Positions 26,642 through 33,892 of a stretch of DNA of 64,000 nt are shown here, in pieces. The notes under the pieces are model-generated. The model was not told the DNA's origin. It was given only the letters and a program-made list of their open reading frames with translations, and did not search any database. The stretch spans positions 1,922,001 through 1,986,000 of the forward strand of contig NZ_CP022889.1 in the NCBI RefSeq assembly GCF_002269345.1, written 5' to 3'. The stretch's first letter is position 1, and each line of letters starts with the position of its first letter. The DNA is from Tsuneonella mangrovi. GTDB taxonomy: Bacteria; Pseudomonadota; Alphaproteobacteria; Sphingomonadales; Sphingomonadaceae. The position numbers and the translations under genes are program-made.

Positions 26642-27055
26642 GTGACTTAATTCGGGCACTGGAACGAGGCATAAAGACCGGATTTCAAAGCGAGGATGTG
26701 GCCGCTCTTCCATGGTTCCATGTTCCAGATGAATCAGAAGCGTACGAGGCTGCTCTGGTCACTACCAATTGACGCAATCGAACTGCGAACCTGTCACTTC
26801 CTGAGTCCCGGATTGCCTCGATCTGACAAGCCCATTCGTCGCGGACTGCGTCGCGCACCAGACAGTCCTGATCAGTCTTCGAGAATTCCTTCTCGAGCTT
26901 GAGAGACCCAAGAGTGGATTGCTCTGCAGCCGGGGCGCAAAGCTGCGTGATTCCAGGTAAAAGCAGTTTCGCGAACCGGTTCGGTCCGGGGCGGCCAGGA
27001 ATCGAGGTTGTATTATGGCATTTATAGTGCCATTTTATTCCGGACTGGAGGATGC
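26642..27055. other. Intergenic region without a recognised gene
   Basis: About 414 bases between the PAS-like protein and the metallo-hydrolase. The first 130 bases carry a plus-strand stretch in a different frame, ending at 26772, that reads fairly protein-like (LGDLIRALERGIKTGF followed by ALPWFHVPDESEAYEAAL) but has no good start; it could be the remnant of a frameshifted extension or chance. No RNA gene was recognised. The right end (27015-27033) carries the inverted repeat listed separately and the promoter of the metallo-hydrolase operon. Confidence 0.5.
27015..27033. promoter_or_regulatory. TetR-type operator, copy 1
   Basis: Inverted repeat ATGGCATTTATAGTGCCAT: the two arms ATGGCA and TGCCAT are perfectly complementary with a seven-base centre containing a -10-like TATAGT. 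It lies 22 bases before the metallo-hydrolase start codon. The same pattern (TGGCA, seven bases, TGCCA) recurs at 30578-30594 and 33115-33131. Confidence 0.75.
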
Positions 27056-28126
27056 ATGGCCAAGAAACTCGCAATTGCGATCGCGGCGCTTGTCGCGTTG
27101 TTGATCGCCGCGGCATTTGTGTTCCAAGCGCAGATCGGGATGGCCTTGTTCGACCATTTCGCGCGCGAGCGGATCGACCGCGATGCCCTGCGTGGATTGC
27201 CCGATGGCCTGTCGGTCGGGCTTTGCGGCACCGGGTCTCCCTTGCCCAACCCTGACCGGGCCGGGCCGTGCAACGTCGTGATCGCCGGTAAGCAGATCTT
27301 CGTCGTCGATATCGGTGAAGGAGGCGCGCGCAACCTTACGCTGATGGGGGTCGACGCGTCGAAGATCGAAGCGGTGTTCCTCACCCACCTGCATTCGGAC
27401 CATATCGACGGGCTCGGTCCGCTCGCACTGTTTCACTGGACGCGCGGGGGTTCGACCGTTCCGCTCGCGGTATACGGACCCACCGGGGTCGACGAAGTGG
27501 TGGCTGGCTTCAACGAAGCCTATGCGATCGATGCTGGATACCGCACCGCGCACCACGGCCCGATGGTCGCACCGCCGGGTGGCAGCGGTTCGACCGCACA
27601 CCCGTTCGCGATGGATGGCAACAGCGAAGTGGTCTACAGAGGCGGCGGGCTTGTTGTCACTGCGTTCAAGGTCGATCATGGCCCGGTGAAGCCCGCAGTC
27701 GGCTATCGCTTCGACTACAAGGGGCGCTCGCTGTGCATCAGTGGCGATACGCGCAAGACCGCCAACCTCCCGCGCGTATGCAACGGAGTCGATGTGCTGG
27801 TTCACGAAGCGCTTCAGCCGAAGATGGTCAGGGATATGGGGCGGATCATGGCGCGACAGGACGATGTTCGCGGTGCGAAGATCATGCTCGATATCCTGAG
27901 CTACCACTCGACGCCCATTGATGCGGCGGATAGCGCGCAGGAAGCAGGGGCGCATATGCTGGTGCTGTCTCACCTGATCCCGCCGTTGCCGAGCAAGTAT
28001 CTCTACCCTTCGTTCCTGGGGGATGCGCGCAAGCACTTCGATGGCCCGCTGGTGGTCGGCGAAGACGGGATGCTGTTCACGATGCCAGCGGGCAGCAAGG
28101 CCATCGAACAATCGAGGCTGATGTAA
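27056..28126 (+). CDS. Membrane-anchored metallo-beta-lactamase-fold hydrolase
   Basis: MBL-fold metallohydrolase of 356 residues with an N-terminal hydrophobic helix (residues about 4-26), so probably exported or anchored in the inner membrane. The metal site is clear: HLHSDHIDG at residues 111-119 with the HxHxDH signature, a further metal ligand region in CISGDTRKTAN, and VLSHLIPP near the C-terminus. The fold is closest in style to the RNase Z/AtsA arylsulfatase-type branch. The ATG at 27056 has GGAGG six bases upstream. It is followed after two bases by the GST-like gene, and an operator of the TetR regulon lies just upstream. The substrate is unknown; ester or sulfate-ester hydrolysis fits the neighbourhood. 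Confidence 0.82.
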   Translation: MAKKLAIAIAALVALLIAAAFVFQAQIGMALFDHFARERIDRDALRGLPDGLSVGLCGTGSPLPNPDRAGPCNVVIAGKQIFVVDIGEGGARNLTLMGVDASKIEAVFLTHLHSDHIDGLGPLALFHWTRGGSTVPLAVYGPTGVDEVVAGFNEAYAIDAGYRTAHHGPMVAPPGGSGSTAHPFAMDGNSEVVYRGGGLVVTAFKVDHGPVKPAVGYRFDYKGRSLCISGDTRKTANLPRVCNGVDVLVHEALQPKMVRDMGRIMARQDDVRGAKIMLDILSYHSTPIDAADSAQEAGAHMLVLSHLIPPLPSKYLYPSFLGDARKHFDGPLVVGEDGMLFTMPAGSKAIEQSRLM

Positions 28127-28128
28127 GT

Positions 28129-29130
28129 ATGCAGGACCGTTACACACTCTACGGCGCGCTCGCTTCGCCATATTCGATGAAGATGCGAGCGGTGTTGCGC
28201 TATCGCCGCATTCCCCACATCTGGTCGCACGGGCGCCATGCTCAGCAGGTCGCTCGCGACAATGTGCGGGCACCGGTGATCCCCGTGCTCGAGTATCCCG
28301 ACGGCACCTTCGCCAACGATTCGACGCCGCTGATCTACGATCTCGAGGCACGCCACGCCGATCGTTCGATCGTGCCAGCGGATCCGGGCAATGCCTTTAT
28401 CGCTCTCCTGATCGAGGACTTTGCCGACGAATGGCTGACCAAGGCGATGTTCGGCTATCGCTGGCTCGAGGACACCGACCAGGTCCAGATGAGCGAATGG
28501 CTGGCGTTGGACGCGTTCAAGGGCGGGGGTGCGGAGCGAACAGGGGCCTACGCCCGCGAATTTCGCGAGCGGCAGGTCGGCCGGATGGCGCTGGTGGGCT
28601 GCACGCGCGAGAATTTCGCGCTGATCGAACAATCGACGCGGCGCGTATTGCAGGCCCTCGAAGCCCAGGTCGCGAACCGACACTTCCTGTTCGGTACGCG
28701 CCCGTCGCTCGCCGAGTTCGGACTTTTCGGCCAGCTTTCGCAATTGGGAGTCGATCCGACCCCGCAGGCGATCATGCGCGCCGAATTCCCTAACACCTAC
28801 CGGTGGCTGCTGCATATCGACGACGCTTCCGGCATCGAGGGCGAATGGGACCGCGCGGATACTCCGCCCAACGCTGCGACATTGGCGCTGTTGGCCGAGA
28901 TCGGGCGCGTCTACGTACCGTTCCTGCTCGCGAACGCCGCAGCTCTCGAAGCTGGGGAGCCTACGTTCCGGTTCGAGGTAGATGGAATGCCGTACGAGCA
29001 GGGTCCGTTCAAATACCAGGTCAAATGCCTTGTCGACCTGCGCACCCGTTACTCGGCGTTGTCAGCTGATGCCCGTGAAAGGATCGATCCGGTGCTCGAA
29101 GCGACAGGGTGCGGAGCGCTGTTCGGCTAG
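28129..29130 (+). CDS. Glutathione S-transferase-like protein
   Basis: GST-family protein of 333 residues, longer than a usual 200-230 residue GST because of an extended C-terminal part. The thioredoxin-like N-terminus reads YTLYGALASPYSMKMRAVLR with the Ser/Tyr region expected at the glutathione site, and VPVL-type cis-Pro region is visible as VIPVLEYPDGTFANDSTPL. The helical domain follows (FLFGTRPSLAEFGLFGQL). It starts two bases after the metallo-hydrolase stop, so they share a transcript. In this catabolic block it may conjugate, isomerise or dehalogenate an intermediate; it could also be a non-catalytic homologue. Confidence 0.82.
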   Translation: MQDRYTLYGALASPYSMKMRAVLRYRRIPHIWSHGRHAQQVARDNVRAPVIPVLEYPDGTFANDSTPLIYDLEARHADRSIVPADPGNAFIALLIEDFADEWLTKAMFGYRWLEDTDQVQMSEWLALDAFKGGGAERTGAYAREFRERQVGRMALVGCTRENFALIEQSTRRVLQALEAQVANRHFLFGTRPSLAEFGLFGQLSQLGVDPTPQAIMRAEFPNTYRWLLHIDDASGIEGEWDRADTPPNAATLALLAEIGRVYVPFLLANAAALEAGEPTFRFEVDGMPYEQGPFKYQVKCLVDLRTRYSALSADARERIDPVLEATGCGALFG

Positions 29131-29136
29131 GTCGGC

Positions 29137-29550
29137 TTAGGACAATTTTGCGCTGGTACGGATGTTGAGCTGCCCCGCGAGCCCGGCGCTGCGATGAACC
29201 GCGATCTCCTGGTATTCGGGCGAAGTCATCATATCGCGAAACGCCTCAAGCGATGGATACTCGACGAGCGCGACCATATCCCAGTTGTTTTCCACATCAC
29301 CCAGTAACAGCCCCGTCACCGCTCCAGCGAAGATCGAGCGCCCACCATGCTTTTCGATGAGCTTGCTCACCCCGGCCGCATAGCGTGCATACGCGGCCGC
29401 CCCGGTCAGCCCGGGCTCGCGGCCATCGGGATAGACGGCCTGTTCCTTGAACGTCAGCAGGTTGACCATCACGAACGGCCCTGCCTCCTCAGCTGCAAAG
29501 AACTCCTCGATCTGCGCTGCGGTGGGGATTACCTGGTTGACGACTTGCAT
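29137..29550 (-). CDS. DUF1330 family protein
   Basis: Small protein of 137 residues of the DUF1330 family, which has a ferredoxin-like (dimeric alpha+beta barrel) fold. Recognisable parts are PFVMVNLLTFKE in the first strand and YPSLEAFRDMMTSPEYQEIAVHRSAGLAGQ, the family signature of helix plus strand. The ATG at 29550 is preceded by GAGGAG with six bases spacing; upstream in-frame codons lie inside the dehalogenase gene. It follows that gene by 10 bases on the same strand. The biochemical function of DUF1330 proteins is not established, although they often accompany catabolic or stress genes. Confidence 0.85.
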   Translation of the reverse strand: MQVVNQVIPTAAQIEEFFAAEEAGPFVMVNLLTFKEQAVYPDGREPGLTGAAAYARYAAGVSKLIEKHGGRSIFAGAVTGLLLGDVENNWDMVALVEYPSLEAFRDMMTSPEYQEIAVHRSAGLAGQLNIRTSAKLS

Positions 29551-29560
29551 CGGTTGCTCC

Positions 29561-30553
29561 TCAATTTTCGATGAAGGCGATGATCGCTCGCGAGAGCGGT
29601 CCGGGGCAGTCTTCCTGCAGGAAATGGCCGCCACCCTCGATGGTGACGTGATCGACACCCTGCGCACCGGGAATACGTTGCTGGAATGCCGCTTCTCCGC
29701 CCTTAGTGACCGGGTCGCCGTCGCTGAACGCCGTCAGCACCGGGCGGTCGAACCTCTCGAGCACTTTCCACGCCCGATCGTTCGCCTCGCGATCGGATTG
29801 CTGATGCGGGAGCAATGGGACGAGCGACGGAAATTTTCGCGCACCGGCGATGTAGCGGTCGTCCGGAAATGGCGCAGTATAGCCGCGTAGGATCTCCTCA
29901 TCCTCGATACCCGAAAGCATTTCGAATACCTGCCGGACCGAGAAGTCCGGACACTCGGCCGCGTACTTGACCCAGAACAGGAATGCACCGGGCGAACCGG
30001 CTTCGAACTGGCTGCGCACCATCGCTGCATCGGGCACCGGGATGCCGGGGTAAAGCGATCCCAGCATCTGCGACAGTTCGGGCGACACGGTTGTGCTCGA
30101 GGGAAGGCCGGTATTGGCTACCACCAGCCGCGCGAAGCGGTCGACGTTGTCGGCGACCACCCGCAATCCGATCAACCCGCCCCAGTCCTGGCAGACCAGT
30201 GTCACGTCGGAGATGTCGAGCGTCCGGAACCACTGGTTCATCCAGTCGACGTGTGCCTGGTAGGTATAGTCGTCGGTGCTCGTCGGTTTGTCCGATTTGC
30301 CGAAACCGATCAGGTCGGGCGCGATCACCCGCAGGCCCGCATCGACCAGCAATGGGATCATCTTGCGATAGAGGTAAGACCACGAGGGCTGGCCATGCAT
30401 GCACAGCACGATCGGCCCATCGCGTGGACCCTCGTCCAGGTAATGGACCCTGAGCGCCGTGCCGTCGTTGGCGGCGACGTCCACATAGTGCGGCGTGAAG
30501 TCGTAGCCCGACAGGTTCTCGAACCGGTCATCCGGGGTTCGCACAAACTCCAT
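29561..30553 (-). CDS. Haloalkane dehalogenase (HLD-I-like alpha/beta hydrolase)
   Basis: Alpha/beta hydrolase of 330 residues resembling haloalkane dehalogenases of the DhlA/DhmA (HLD-I) group, which cleave carbon-halogen bonds by an Asp nucleophile. The oxyanion region is HGQPSWSYLYRKM (residue 53 on). The nucleophile elbow is CQDWGG with Asp123 and the halide-binding Trp124. FLFWVKYAAE offers the second halide-binding Trp, AFSDGDPVT the acid and GGGHFLQED the catalytic His. This set matches a dehalogenase rather than an esterase (Asp instead of Ser), though epoxide hydrolases share the Asp nucleophile. The start has GAGAGG upstream. An inverted-repeat operator lies directly before it. Operon with the DUF1330 gene. 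Confidence 0.83.
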   Translation of the reverse strand: MEFVRTPDDRFENLSGYDFTPHYVDVAANDGTALRVHYLDEGPRDGPIVLCMHGQPSWSYLYRKMIPLLVDAGLRVIAPDLIGFGKSDKPTSTDDYTYQAHVDWMNQWFRTLDISDVTLVCQDWGGLIGLRVVADNVDRFARLVVANTGLPSSTTVSPELSQMLGSLYPGIPVPDAAMVRSQFEAGSPGAFLFWVKYAAECPDFSVRQVFEMLSGIEDEEILRGYTAPFPDDRYIAGARKFPSLVPLLPHQQSDREANDRAWKVLERFDRPVLTAFSDGDPVTKGGEAAFQQRIPGAQGVDHVTIEGGGHFLQEDCPGPLSRAIIAFIEN

Positions 30554-30577
30554 AGCGCATCCTCTCGCGATTTATAT

Positions 30578-30594
30578 TGGCACTATAAGTGCCA
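30578..30594. promoter_or_regulatory. TetR-type operator, copy 2
   Basis: Perfect inverted repeat TGGCACTATAAGTGCCA (seven-base arms around ATA), 25 bases upstream of the dehalogenase start and 68 bases after the TetR gene. It shares the TGGCA-N7-TGCCA pattern with copies at 27015-27033 and 33115-33131. The centre contains a -10-like TATAGT on the minus strand, which would fit repression by blocking RNA polymerase. Confidence 0.8.
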
Positions 30595-30661
30595 TATTAT
30601 GCGAGTCAAGCGGGAATCGGGCGGGATCGGTGCCCCGCGAATACGCCAAGGAGCAACACGG

Positions 30662-31291
30662 CTAACTCCCGATCTGGTCGAGGATGTCGCGCAGCAGTTG
30701 CTTGATCACATCCACGGTTTCGCGGGCGGACAGTTCTTCGTCATGGCGGAACAGCCGCCAACTGCCGAAGCTCGTCGCGAGCAGGATCGAGCGTGCCCGG
30801 TCGCTATCACTCCGGATATGATCGGGCAGGATGCGTTCGAGGTTCGCGCGTTCCTGTTCGATCATCCGGCGGTAGGTTTCCATCAGGACCGGAGAACTGA
30901 ACCGCTGGATACTGCTGGCAATCCGGAACGGCGCGATTTCCTCGTAGACCGAGGCGCGTCGTTCGATCAGTTCGAACAACTGCTCGCGCCAGTCGTTCGA
31001 TTGGAACGGGGCCTGGATGACAGGCGCATAGGCCTGCCACAGGATCTCGTTCATTTCGCGGTAGATCGATTCCTTGTCGTCGAAATGGCGGAACACCGTT
31101 CGCAGCCCGACGCCGGCGCGCTCGGCGACATTGGCCGCGCTGGGGTTGATGTTCCCGCCGGCGATGAGGTCCATCATCGCCTCGATGATCCTGCGCCGGC
31201 TCGAGCGGCTGCGCTCGCGCCTCCCGTCGGGATGCGGTCCGTTACCTTCGATTGCCTTGCCCACTGCCGCCGGACGCCGCCCCATGATCAC
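30662..31291 (-). CDS. TetR-family transcriptional regulator
   Basis: Regulator of 209 residues. The N-terminal HTH spans about residues 30-77 with VAERAGVGLRTVFRHFDDKE, typical of TetR. A very basic tail (GRRERSRSSRRR) precedes it. The C-terminal ligand-binding part is all-helical, ending QLLRDILDQIG. ATG at 31291 (MIMGRR) or 31285 are both possible. It sits 70 bases behind the sulfatase on the same strand. The three palindromes in this block (TGGCA-N7-TGCCA) are its likely operators, because all lie next to genes of the same block and one flanks this gene; direct binding has not been shown. Confidence 0.88.
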   Translation of the reverse strand: MIMGRRPAAVGKAIEGNGPHPDGRRERSRSSRRRIIEAMMDLIAGGNINPSAANVAERAGVGLRTVFRHFDDKESIYREMNEILWQAYAPVIQAPFQSNDWREQLFELIERRASVYEEIAPFRIASSIQRFSSPVLMETYRRMIEQERANLERILPDHIRSDSDRARSILLATSFGSWRLFRHDEELSARETVDVIKQLLRDILDQIGS

Positions 31292-31361
31292 TCCGCTTTT
31301 CCTGTCCTGTCCGCAATGGCGACCTTCGCGCGCAATTGCCAGCCCGTGGAACCGGGCCTCT

Positions 31362-33032
31362 TCAGTTGGGCCAGTAGATATATTCGTCGCCCTTCTCGAA
31401 TCGCTCGGCCATCGTCTTGTCGACCATCACCGGCATATCGACCGTGCTCGGATAGAGCGGAGGCTTGCGCCCGCGCTGATGGGCGTCGAGCAGCGCTTGC
31501 AGCTCGGCCCGCTTGGCCGGATTCTTCTCGGCGAGGTTGACCCGTTCGGTCGGATCGGTTGCGAGGTCGTAAAGCCACGCCTTGTGCTGCAGCCCGTCGA
31601 CCTGCAGCTTCCAGCCGCCTTTGCGTACAACCTGGTAATAGCCGCTGTTCCAGAATAGCGGCGCGTCGGGCCGCTCGAACTTACCGACCCCGGTCATCAG
31701 TGGCAGCAGGTTGCGCCCGTCGATCGTGACACCCTTGGGGAGCTCAGCACCGGTTGCAGTTGCCAGCGTCGGCATCAGGTCGACGTGGCTCACCGGTGCC
31801 GCGATCCGGGTGCCGGGTGCAATCCGCGCAGGCCAGCGAGCGAACAGCGGCACGCGGATCCCGCCTTCGAAGAAATTGATCTTGAACCCGCGATACTGCG
31901 CGTTGACGCCGGGCAATCCGATGTATCCGGCACCGCCGTTATCGCTCGAGATCACTACCAGCGTGTTCTTGTCGAGCCCGTCTTTCTTGAGCTCGGCCAT
32001 AATCCGGCCCACGCTGCGATCGAGCGATCGCACCATCGCTGCGTAGACCCGCAGCCGGTGCGGCTTGATGTCGCCAACCGCGTTATAGTCCTCTCTTGTC
32101 GCCTGTAACGGCGTGTGCACGCCCCAATGCGCGAGATAGAGGAAGAACGGCCGGTTGCGGTTGGCCCGGATCACCTTGATCGACTGGTCGGTCCAGTAGT
32201 CGGCCAGATACCCGCCCGGCTTGAATCGCGGCCCGCCATTGTACGAGGTCGAAAAACGCATCGCCGCCCACATGAAACGATCGATTGGGTCGAATTCGGT
32301 GGGCGCGTTGACGACATCGGGATCGTCCACCGGCAAATGCAGGCCGCTGTCCATCAGCAGGCTTTCGTCGAAGCCCTGGTCGTTGGGGCTCGATCCGTGC
32401 TCGCGGCCCAAATGCCACTTGCCGATATGAACCGTGTGATAGCCGTGCGCTTTTAGCACCTCGGCGATCGTCACTTCGCTGCCTGGCAGGCCCTGGTCCG
32501 CGAATGGCGGGGCTTTCGCGTCGGCTTCCGCATTGTAGATGATCGGTGGCATGTCGGGCCGGATCTTCTTTGAGACCATCGTCACCAGCCGTGCCATTCC
32601 GGGCGGTGTCGGGGTGTATTCGAAGCCGGTCCGCGTCGAGTAACGCCCGGTCAGTATTTCTGCGCGCGAGGGGGCGCAGGTCGCATTCCCGGCATACGCC
32701 TGGGTAAAGGTCGCGCCTTGCGCCGCCAGCCGATCGATGTTGGGCGTCGGCACGCGTCCTCCGGCAACCCCACCACCGAAGGTCGAGAGATCGTTGATCC
32801 CGAGATCGTCGAACAGGATGAATACGATATTGGGCGGCCGCTTGTCGGAGGGGAGGGCGGGCTTGGCCGGGCCTTGCTGCCAGGCGACCGGATGGTTGGG
32901 TGCGACCGGCTGGCTGTTCGCCTTGTAGTGGACATAGGCCAACGCGAGTTCGACCCGGTTGCTGTACGCGAGGCCGCCAAGACCCATGGCGGCTGCGGCC
33001 GAACCCAATGCCCACTTGTGCCAGCGCTTCAT
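31362..33032 (-). CDS. Sulfatase (alkaline-phosphatase superfamily)
   Basis: Type I sulfatase of 556 residues. The formylglycine site is CAPSRAEILTGR with Cys119, matching C-x-P-S-R. Metal-binding residues are in FILFDDLGIND (Asp75, Asp76), and SSDNGGAGYIG is the downstream metal segment. KWHLGREHG is also conserved. The N-terminus has a weak hydrophobic segment (residues 8-22) that probably exports or anchors it. It should hydrolyse a sulfate ester after maturation by a formylglycine-generating enzyme, which is not in this window. It is the first gene of an apparent sulfatase-TetR operon; a palindrome at 33115-33131 lies 83 bases upstream. Substrate unknown. Confidence 0.9.
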   Translation of the reverse strand: MKRWHKWALGSAAAAMGLGGLAYSNRVELALAYVHYKANSQPVAPNHPVAWQQGPAKPALPSDKRPPNIVFILFDDLGINDLSTFGGGVAGGRVPTPNIDRLAAQGATFTQAYAGNATCAPSRAEILTGRYSTRTGFEYTPTPPGMARLVTMVSKKIRPDMPPIIYNAEADAKAPPFADQGLPGSEVTIAEVLKAHGYHTVHIGKWHLGREHGSSPNDQGFDESLLMDSGLHLPVDDPDVVNAPTEFDPIDRFMWAAMRFSTSYNGGPRFKPGGYLADYWTDQSIKVIRANRNRPFFLYLAHWGVHTPLQATREDYNAVGDIKPHRLRVYAAMVRSLDRSVGRIMAELKKDGLDKNTLVVISSDNGGAGYIGLPGVNAQYRGFKINFFEGGIRVPLFARWPARIAPGTRIAAPVSHVDLMPTLATATGAELPKGVTIDGRNLLPLMTGVGKFERPDAPLFWNSGYYQVVRKGGWKLQVDGLQHKAWLYDLATDPTERVNLAEKNPAKRAELQALLDAHQRGRKPPLYPSTVDMPVMVDKTMAERFEKGDEYIYWPN

Positions 33033-33114
33033 TGCCTGCCCCTCATCCCGCGATTGCCGGGAAGCTTAACTGCCGCCTCGTCGCAGACCATCGCTCATAT
33101 CGACGGATAAATAT

Positions 33115-33131
33115 TGGCATATAGAATGCCA
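33115..33131. promoter_or_regulatory. TetR-type operator, copy 3
   Basis: Inverted repeat TGGCATATAGAATGCCA with six-base arms (TGGCAT and ATGCCA) around five bases, 83 bases upstream of the sulfatase start. Outer context (ATATT before, TAATAT after) resembles copy 2. It is the third occurrence of the TGGCA-N7-TGCCA pattern found at 27015-27033 and 30578-30594. Confidence 0.75.
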
Positions 33132-33201
33132 TAATATCTGTCAATGTAGTCGAGCCCGCGGGGACTTCGGGCGCGGCATGCAAGCCCTGGTGTAGGTCGG
33201 C

Positions 33202-33879
33202 TTAGGCGGTCCCGCGGGAAACCGGGATGCTCGCGCCGGTGATTGCCCGGGCTTCGTCCGACGCGAGGAAGGCAATGACCCTGGCGATTTCGCGCGGCTG
33301 CACCCAGCTCGAGAAATCCGCATCGGGCATGTCGGCGCGGTTGGTCGGGGTGTCGATGATGGTCGGCAGGATAGCATTGACCGTCACGTCCTTGCCAGCC
33401 AACTCGGCAGCGAGGCTCTCGGTGAGCCGCGCGACGCCCGCTTTCGATGCAGCGTAGGCGCCCATCCCGGCATCGGCGTTCGCGGCGGCACCTGCGCCGA
33501 TGTTGACGATCGCTGCGCCCGGCTGTCCTGCCAGCGTATCGAGCGCGACCTTGCACATCGTGACTGCCGTCAGCGTGTTCATGCGGAACATCCGCTCCCA
33601 CGTCCCGGGCCCGCCATCGCTGAGCTTTTCCCACACGAACCCGCCGGCGATATTGACCAACGCGTTCGGCTTGCCGATTTCGGCAAGGACCTTCTGCCAG
33701 GCTGCTTCCGCGATCTCCTGGTTGGTCAGGTCGAGCCCCCCGAAATACCCTTCCTCGTCCTTGGGAGCCGGGGCGTAGTCGATCCGCGCGACCTTCCAGC
33801 CGAGATCGGCAAAGTGATCGGAAACTGCCGAACCGAGAATCCCGAAAGCCCCGGTAATTGCGACGATCTTCTGGTCCAT
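33202..33879 (-). CDS. SDR-family NAD(P)-binding protein
   Basis: Short-chain dehydrogenase/reductase fold protein of 225 residues. The cofactor loop is TGAFGILG (residues 9-16), NIAGG occurs at about residue 76, and the active-site Tyr-x-x-x-Lys is YAASK (Tyr142, Lys146). The usual catalytic Ser, about 13 residues before the Tyr, is replaced by Gly/Ala (NIGAGAAAN). It may therefore have altered chemistry or act as a binding protein. It starts 13 bases after the acyl-CoA dehydrogenase stop, so the two share an operon. Substrate unknown. Confidence 0.85.
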   Translation of the reverse strand: MDQKIVAITGAFGILGSAVSDHFADLGWKVARIDYAPAPKDEEGYFGGLDLTNQEIAEAAWQKVLAEIGKPNALVNIAGGFVWEKLSDGGPGTWERMFRMNTLTAVTMCKVALDTLAGQPGAAIVNIGAGAAANADAGMGAYAASKAGVARLTESLAAELAGKDVTVNAILPTIIDTPTNRADMPDADFSSWVQPREIARVIAFLASDEARAITGASIPVSRGTA

Positions 33880-33892
33880 TTCTATCCGTGTC

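Noticed and set aside
26642-26772. Protein-like stretch after the PAS-like gene in another frame
   Set aside because: It lacks a good start and ribosome binding site and its codon use is unlike the neighbours; a frameshift in the upstream gene cannot be shown from one sequence.
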